Position numbers and translations under genes: made by a program
The notes under the pieces: model-generated
Told to the model about the DNA's origin: nothing
The model's database searches: none
What the model saw: only the letters and a program-made list of their open reading frames with translations
Part shown: positions 40,381 to 45,045 of the stretch, piece after piece
Layout: every line of letters begins with the position of its first letter
Numbering within the stretch: the first letter of the stretch is position 1
Source of the DNA: Thauera phenolivorans
Lineage (GTDB): Bacteria > Pseudomonadota > Gammaproteobacteria > Burkholderiales > Rhodocyclaceae
DNA length: 45,045 nucleotides
NCBI RefSeq assembly: GCF_001696715.1
Contig: NZ_MBFM01000003.1
Location: 110,856-155,900, forward strand
Reading direction: 5' to 3'

Positions 40381-42582
40381 ATGAAAAAGATCGCCCGCAC
40401 GCTCGACGAGTTTCTTCCACGCATCGCAGACGCCGATATCGACCCCGCCCTGAAGTGGGCGGCGATCGTCGACCACCTGCGGCCGCGACGGGCGACGGAC
40501 GTCGCCTGCGCCGCGGCGCGCCTGCGCGAGCTCACCGAGCATCTCGGACGCCACCCGGAGCTGCGCGAGCGCATGCAGACGTCGCTCGCGCGCCTGTTCC
40601 GCGAGCGCGCCCAGGTGTCGTTGTATGCCTCCTCCGGGCTGCTGCCGTCGACCGGCTTTTTCTCCGAGATGGGGCGGCGAATCTCCAACCGCTTGTTGCC
40701 CGAGGTGATCGACACCGATTACCTGAAGGACATGTTGTCGGCGATCTTTCCGCGCCGCGACGACGAAGTCTGGGTCACGGGCATCGACGACGAGGTGTGG
40801 CTGGCCTTCCTCGGCGTGCTGCTCGCCGAGCAGCAGCCGATGGACGAGACCGACGCCAGCGATCTGCCCCACGGCGTCACCGAGATCCTCGAGAGCCTGC
40901 GCGTGCTGTCCTACCACATCGCGGCGATCGGCCTCGATCCCGAGCTGGTGCGGATCGACCCCAACCTCGAAGAGCACGAGTCGCCCTTCCTCGCCCAGAA
41001 CGCGGAGCTGCTGACCTACATCGGCCACTACACCAGCTGGTGGAGCACGCCCGGCGCGCTCATCGAGGACGAACGCCACCTGACGGTGATGCTCGACCAG
41101 TGCTCCGAGGTCCTGAACCGGGTCCGCCGGCGCTCGATGAAGCTCGGCACCAGCCTCACGCTCACCTTCAAGCTCGAGCGCCTGCAACAGCACCTGGCGC
41201 GCATGATCAAGCTCCTCGCCCTCCTCAACGGACTACGCCGGCGACGCGTACTGATCGACATCGCGCCCGGCCTGGTAAGCCTGTTCAAGGAGCTGGTGCG
41301 CGCCGAGTGCCGCAAGAACAACCTGTCCGACTATCTCGGCAAGAACGTCGAGCTGCTCTCGCTGCGCATGACCGAGAGCGCGAGCAAGACCGGCGAGCAC
41401 TACATCACCAGCACGCGCAGCGAGTATTTCATGATGTTCGCGTCGGCGGCGCTGGGTGGCGCGATCATCGCGCTAATGTCGGCGCTGAAGATCCTGATCG
41501 GCAACCAGGGCTTCGCTCCGCTCAACGAGACCCTCGCGATCTGCCTCAACTACGGGCTCGGCTTCGTACTGATCCACATCCTCGGCGGCACGGTGGCGAC
41601 CAAGCAGCCGGCGATGACCGCGAACGCAATCGCGGCCTCGATCGGCGAGGCGAGCGGCAAGACGCGCGACCTCGACTCGCTCGCCGACATCGTGGTGCGC
41701 ACGGTGCGCAGCCAGATCGCGGCGATCCTCGGCAACATCGGCCTGGCGATCCCGGTCGCGATCCTGGTCGGGCTGGCGATCCACGAGGCGACCGGCGCCC
41801 ACTTCGTGCCGCCCTACAAGGCCCAGGAACTGCTCGGTGAGATCCACCCGCTCAGCGCCGCGCCGGTGTATGCGGCGATCGCCGGCGTATGCCTGTTCCT
41901 GTCGGGCCTGATCGCCGGCTACTACGACAACCTGTCGGCCTACAAGCGCATCCCCGAGCGCCTGCTGCAGCTCCAGTGGCCGCGCCGCCTGCTCGGCGAG
42001 CGGCGCATGCGCGCGGTGGCGGCCTACGTCGAGAACAACCTTGGCGCGCTCGCGGGGAACTTCTTCTTCGGCTTCCTGCTCGGCGGCACGACCGCGCTCG
42101 GCGTGCTGTTCGGCCTGCCGCTGGACATCCGCCACATCGCATTCTCCTCAGCCTACTTCGGCTACGCCAACACCGCGCTCGACTTCGGACTGCCGTGGGA
42201 GTACGCCCTTCTCACCTTCGGCGGCGTGATCCTGATCGGCATCGTCAACCTGACGATCAGCTTCTCGCTGACGCTCACGATGGCGATGCGCGCCCGCCGC
42301 ATCAGCTTCGCCCAGAGCCGGACGCTGTTCCGCATCCTGGGCATGCGCCTGCTGACGCGCCCGCTCGAGTTCCTGATGCCGCCGCTGCTCGGCTCGCGCG
42401 CACCGGCGCCGGCACCAACGAAGGAAGCCAACGGCAAGGGCGCCACCCAGACCGCGCCGGCAAGCAAGCCGGAGCGCACCGACGCGAGGCCGGCCGCGGA
42501 GCAGAAGGCGGCCAGCGCGGCGACGGAAAAGCAGGTCCCCGGCGGGAATGGCGAACGCAAACCCCGCCCCGGCGGGCAATGA
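40381..42582 (+). CDS. gcr: Gcr-family ('site-specific recombinase') multi-pass membrane protein
   Basis: A 733-residue protein that databases tend to label as the Gcr site-specific recombinase family. The first ~340 residues are soluble and helical (LRELTEHLGRHPELRER, YASSGLLPSTGFFSEMGRRI). The C-terminal half has about eight hydrophobic segments (about 350-640), including LNYGLGFVLIHILGGTVATKQP and NNLGALAGNFFFGFLLGG. A ~70-residue Ala/Lys/Pro-rich tail ends the protein. No tyrosine- or serine-recombinase motif is present, so it is best regarded as a membrane protein of unknown function; the recombinase label is probably wrong. Confidence 0.85.
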   Translation: MKKIARTLDEFLPRIADADIDPALKWAAIVDHLRPRRATDVACAAARLRELTEHLGRHPELRERMQTSLARLFRERAQVSLYASSGLLPSTGFFSEMGRRISNRLLPEVIDTDYLKDMLSAIFPRRDDEVWVTGIDDEVWLAFLGVLLAEQQPMDETDASDLPHGVTEILESLRVLSYHIAAIGLDPELVRIDPNLEEHESPFLAQNAELLTYIGHYTSWWSTPGALIEDERHLTVMLDQCSEVLNRVRRRSMKLGTSLTLTFKLERLQQHLARMIKLLALLNGLRRRRVLIDIAPGLVSLFKELVRAECRKNNLSDYLGKNVELLSLRMTESASKTGEHYITSTRSEYFMMFASAALGGAIIALMSALKILIGNQGFAPLNETLAICLNYGLGFVLIHILGGTVATKQPAMTANAIAASIGEASGKTRDLDSLADIVVRTVRSQIAAILGNIGLAIPVAILVGLAIHEATGAHFVPPYKAQELLGEIHPLSAAPVYAAIAGVCLFLSGLIAGYYDNLSAYKRIPERLLQLQWPRRLLGERRMRAVAAYVENNLGALAGNFFFGFLLGGTTALGVLFGLPLDIRHIAFSSAYFGYANTALDFGLPWEYALLTFGGVILIGIVNLTISFSLTLTMAMRARRISFAQSRTLFRILGMRLLTRPLEFLMPPLLGSRAPAPAPTKEANGKGATQTAPASKPERTDARPAAEQKAASAATEKQVPGGNGERKPRPGGQ

Positions 42583-42652
42583 GCACGGACGCGGCAAGGC
42601 GCGCGAAGGCACTTGGTCGGCGACGGCCCTCCGGGCTAGAATGTCGCCCTCG

Positions 42653-42727
42653 CTCGCCATGGTTCAATGGATAGAACAAGCGCCTCCTAAGCGCTAGATC
42701 TGGGTTCGATTCCCGGTGGCGAGGCCA
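42653..42727 (+). tRNA. tRNA-Arg, anticodon CCT
   Basis: A 75-nt cloverleaf with encoded CCA. Acceptor CTCGCCA pairs with TGGCGAG; the D arm has GTTCAATGGATAGAAC; anticodon stem AGCGC/GCGCT encloses CTCCTAA (anticodon CCT, reading AGG); the T arm has GGGTTCGATTCCC. It lies 70 bp after the Gcr-family gene. Confidence 0.96.
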
Positions 42728-42731
42728 GACC

Positions 42732-42760
42732 GACGGCCTGCACACGTGCAGGCCGTCATC
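42732..42760. terminator. Terminator after tRNA-Arg
   Basis: A 12-bp perfect inverted repeat (42732-42743 with 42746-42757) followed by ATCCTTT. It is placed to end tRNA-Arg on the plus strand and the protease gene on the minus strand. Confidence 0.75.
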
Positions 42761-42772
42761 CTTTCCGCCGTC

Positions 42773-43594
42773 TCAGCGCACGGTGGCGAGCAGCGCGCGC
42801 AGATGCTCCACCGGAATCGCGTAGCTGATGCCCGACGGGTCGCTCAGCACATTCTCCTTGGTCGATTTGACGAACACCATGTTCATCACGCCGATCACCT
42901 CGCCGGAGGCCGGATCGAACAGGGGACTGCCGCTGTTGCCGGGATAGGCAGTGGCGTCGAGCTGATACACCCGAAACGCCTCGCCGGACAGCCGACGCAC
43001 CAGGGCGGGATTGAGATCGCGGGCGCTGCCCTGCGGGATGCCGATCGGCGTGATCGCGGACACGATGCCGCGATGCGTCACCGGGGTGAGCCCAATGACG
43101 TTCCCGATCGGGAAGCCGGTGAACGCCACCTCCTGGCCCTCGCGCACGCCGTTCGGCCGTCCCAGCCGCAACGCCGCCAGTGGAGGACCGCCCTGCAGCC
43201 TGAGCACCGCCAGGTCCCGGCCGCGATCGGTGGCGACGGTCGACGCCGGTCGCACCGTCCCGCTGTGCGCATTTCCCGGCACCACCACCACCAGCTGCTC
43301 CATTCCTCCGGCATCGAGCTTGTCCGGGACGACGTGGGCATTGGTGGCAACCTCCATGCCGCTGCCGACGACGAAGCCGGTGCCACGGAAGCGGAAGGCC
43401 GGGCTGCGGGTGCGCTGATAGGTCCCGACCGCCACCACGGACGGCTTGACCTTGAGCAGGGTGTCGCTCAGTTGAGCCCGCGTGGGGGACGGCAGGACCG
43501 CGAGGCAGATGCCCGCCAGCAACGCCGCCAGCAGCCCGCGGCGCGAAGACTTCGTTTCACATTGGCGCACGCCCTCGCCGACGATCCATCTCAC
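42773..43594 (-). CDS. Exported trypsin-like serine protease (S1 fold, no PDZ domain)
   Basis: 273 residues. The N-terminus has a Tat-like signal, SRRGLLA followed by a hydrophobic stretch and a cleavage region near residue 40. The catalytic triad is visible: H87 (TNAHVV), D127 (RGRDLAVL) and S221 (YPGNSGSPL). It is a short HtrA/DegP-like protease without a PDZ domain. Translation starts at GTG (43592-43594), overlapping the stop of the lytic transglycosylase as GTGA, so the two are coupled and probably work in the same compartment. Substrate is unknown. Confidence 0.87.
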   Translation of the reverse strand: MRWIVGEGVRQCETKSSRRGLLAALLAGICLAVLPSPTRAQLSDTLLKVKPSVVAVGTYQRTRSPAFRFRGTGFVVGSGMEVATNAHVVPDKLDAGGMEQLVVVVPGNAHSGTVRPASTVATDRGRDLAVLRLQGGPPLAALRLGRPNGVREGQEVAFTGFPIGNVIGLTPVTHRGIVSAITPIGIPQGSARDLNPALVRRLSGEAFRVYQLDATAYPGNSGSPLFDPASGEVIGVMNMVFVKSTKENVLSDPSGISYAIPVEHLRALLATVR

Positions 43595-44526
43595 GACCCC
43601 ATTTCCTCTTCGCTGATCGCACGCAGTTTTCGCAGGGCCGGGCTGGGCGCAGTGACCCGGTGATCGAAGGGATGAAGCGCATCGCCGACGAAGCCCACGA
43701 TGCGCTCGACGTAGGCGCGGGTCTCACGGTAGGGAGGGACGCCGCCGTGGCGATTGACCGCGCCTTCGCCGGCGTTGTAGGCCGCCGCGGCAAGCCGGAT
43801 GTCGCCTTCGAAATAGGCGAGCAGCCAGCGCAGATAGGCCAGGCCGCCACGGATGTTCTGCTCCGGGTCGTAGGGCTTGGTGACGTTGAAACGCTCGGCG
43901 GTCGCGGGAATCAGCTGCATGACCCCCATCGCGCTCTTGGGCGAGAGCGCCTGCGGATTGAGGTTGGACTCTGTGAGCGCGATCGCGAGCGCGAACTCGG
44001 GCTGGATGCCGTACTTGGGCGCAAGCTGCACGAGCAAACGGGCGACCTCGCGCCGGGAAGGCGACATCGAACCGATGAGCTTTTCCGGCGAAAGCGTGCC
44101 CGGGGTGCGGCCGGGAACGGGGTGCATGCAGTCGGGCAAGGCACCGGTATAGGGGCCGGTGAAGCGCGTCATGCGGGCCGCCTGGGGATGGCCGAGGAAG
44201 GCCGCCATCGCGAACAGTGTGCCTGCGTAGGCGTCGTTGCGGTCCATGCCGCGCCCGTTGGCGTACATCCAGCCGAGCGAATACATCGCTTCCGGATGGC
44301 CGTGGCGGGCGGATTCGCAGTAGATCGTTGCCGCACGCGCCATGTCCTGCGGCACGCCTTCCCCGTGTTCGAGAGCGAGCGCCTGTCGCAACAGCGCCTC
44401 GCCCTGCCCGCCGGTTGCTTCCGCCTTCCTGAGCGGCTCCGCCTGCGCCGGCGCTGCAACGAACAACGCCAGAGCAAAGCCGCCGAGAAAACTCCCGAAG
44501 CCCTTCACCACCCGGTCTCGCACCAT
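43591..44526 (-). CDS. Sel1-repeat plus SLT-domain lytic transglycosylase
   Basis: A 311-residue exported protein. The signal peptide covers residues 1-29 (cleavage AQA). Sel1-like repeats (about 42-115; ALEHGEGVPQD, YSLGWMYANGRGM) mediate protein contacts. A C-terminal transglycosylase domain follows (about 160-290) with catalytic E186 in ALTESNLNP, SAMGVMQLIPATA and AAYNAGEGAV. It cleaves peptidoglycan with anhydro-muramic product formation in the periplasm. The same domain pair is seen in pilus- or secretion-linked transglycosylases. Start is the ATG at 44524-44526. Confidence 0.9.
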   Translation of the reverse strand: MVRDRVVKGFGSFLGGFALALFVAAPAQAEPLRKAEATGGQGEALLRQALALEHGEGVPQDMARAATIYCESARHGHPEAMYSLGWMYANGRGMDRNDAYAGTLFAMAAFLGHPQAARMTRFTGPYTGALPDCMHPVPGRTPGTLSPEKLIGSMSPSRREVARLLVQLAPKYGIQPEFALAIALTESNLNPQALSPKSAMGVMQLIPATAERFNVTKPYDPEQNIRGGLAYLRWLLAYFEGDIRLAAAAYNAGEGAVNRHGGVPPYRETRAYVERIVGFVGDALHPFDHRVTAPSPALRKLRAISEEEMGS

Positions 44527-44572
44527 CCTCGCCTCCCTTGCGACATGCGCACCCGGCCGGCTCGGACGTGCT

Positions 44573-45045
44573 TCACAGGCGCCAGACCGAGGCCCCTCCC
44601 GCCGCGAGTGCCTTCTTATCATGGCACGACTTTACATCTGCGAACACACCGCCGGGCTCGAGCCTGGCAAGCAGCTGCTGCGGCGGCATGTCGAGATAGG
44701 CCTGGTGACCCACCGCGGCGACGATCGCGGCGGCCACGGGCAACTCGTCCCAGTCGCGCAACTGCACGCCGTATTCGTGCATCGCCTCGTCCGCAGCGGC
44801 GACCGGATCGTGAACGTGGACCCGGCAGCCGTAGCTCTCGAGTTCGCGGATGACATCCACGACCTTGCTGTTGCGCAAGTCGGGACAGTTCTCCTTGAAG
44901 GTGAGGCCGAGCACGATCACGTCGGCACCCTTGATGCTCGAACCGGCGGCGATCATCTGCTTCACGGTCTGCTCGGCGATGTACTTGCCCATGCTGTCGT
45001 TGATGCGTCGCCCGGCCAGGATGACCTGCGGCTGGTAACCGATCA
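44573..45045 (-). CDS. Nucleotide-sugar dehydrogenase, C-terminal part (cut by window edge)
   Basis: About 156 C-terminal residues of a UDP-sugar 6-dehydrogenase; the 5' part lies beyond 45045. VILAGRRINDSMGKYIAEQ, VLGLTFKENCPDLRNSKVVDV and VHVHDPVAAADEAMHEYG are the UDP-binding C-terminal domain in the form seen in the TviB/WbpA (UDP-N-acetyl-hexosamine dehydrogenase) branch rather than plain Ugd. It supplies uronic acids for surface polysaccharide, suggesting that an exopolysaccharide or O-antigen cluster continues past the edge. The catalytic Cys is not in the window. Confidence 0.88.
   Translation of the reverse strand, partial: IGYQPQVILAGRRINDSMGKYIAEQTVKQMIAAGSSIKGADVIVLGLTFKENCPDLRNSKVVDVIRELESYGCRVHVHDPVAAADEAMHEYGVQLRDWDELPVAAAIVAAVGHQAYLDMPPQQLLARLEPGGVFADVKSCHDKKALAAGGASVWRL

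Noticed and set aside
40381-42727. A mobile element made of a 'site-specific recombinase' gene and the adjacent tRNA-Arg as attachment site.
   Set aside because: The protein has no recombinase motif and many membrane helices, no repeat of the tRNA 3' end is visible nearby, and no cargo genes or composition shift flank it.

Overview
The window reads as one continuous high-GC chromosomal segment of a facultatively anaerobic betaproteobacterium. The best guess is Rhodocyclales of the Thauera/Azoarcus/Zoogloea type. The reasons are gene order and family content: hemN-fnr next to ccoNOQPGH, a PEP-CTERM protein with an exosortase-linked acyltransferase, PrpE with AcuI, a Gcr-type membrane protein, and RlmM, RhlE and Obg proteins of betaproteobacterial type. 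The genus is inferred from recall of families, not from a search. I see no insertion sequence, prophage, CRISPR array or plasmid gene.

Positions 1-13000 are a microaerobic/anaerobic respiration block. A MerR-controlled copper-type ATPase (partial) and a DsbD_2-type membrane protein lead into hemN, an Fnr regulator with its iron-sulfur cysteines, SirB2, a second Dnr-like Crp/Fnr regulator, a beta-CASP metallo-hydrolase, UspA, and the cbb3 oxidase operon ccoNOQP with ccoGH. Four TTGAY-N4-RTCAA boxes lie in the intergenic spaces. At hemN, uspA and ccoN the spacing fits activation; at the dnr-like gene the box sits just past the -10, which fits repression.

Positions 13000-28500 are mostly housekeeping: tRNA-Pro(CGG), ispB, an orphan UgpB-like binding protein, a Tas-like aldo-keto reductase, rlmM, rhlE, the proton-translocating transhydrogenase pntAA-pntAB-pntB, a PP2C phosphatase, a SulP anion transporter, and rplU-rpmA-obg-proB.

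Positions 28500-32230 are the most unusual part: a PEP-CTERM secreted protein behind a textbook sigma-54 promoter, then a VAO/PCMH-type FAD oxidoreductase and an exosortase-associated acyltransferase that keeps the catalytic residues of LuxI-type autoinducer synthases. Together they suggest an extracellular-matrix or floc-formation locus that may make an acylated small molecule.

Positions 32330-36470 (minus strand) form a propionate/acrylate unit: acuI, a response regulator with a destroyed GGDEF motif that overlaps acuI, and prpE. Positions 36560-45045 hold a tiny membrane protein, LemA, a GIDE-domain protein carrying an EF-hand, the ABC-F protein Uup, a Gcr-family multi-pass membrane protein, tRNA-Arg(CCT), a trypsin-like protease coupled to a Sel1/SLT lytic transglycosylase, and the 3' part of a nucleotide-sugar dehydrogenase that probably opens a polysaccharide cluster beyond the window.
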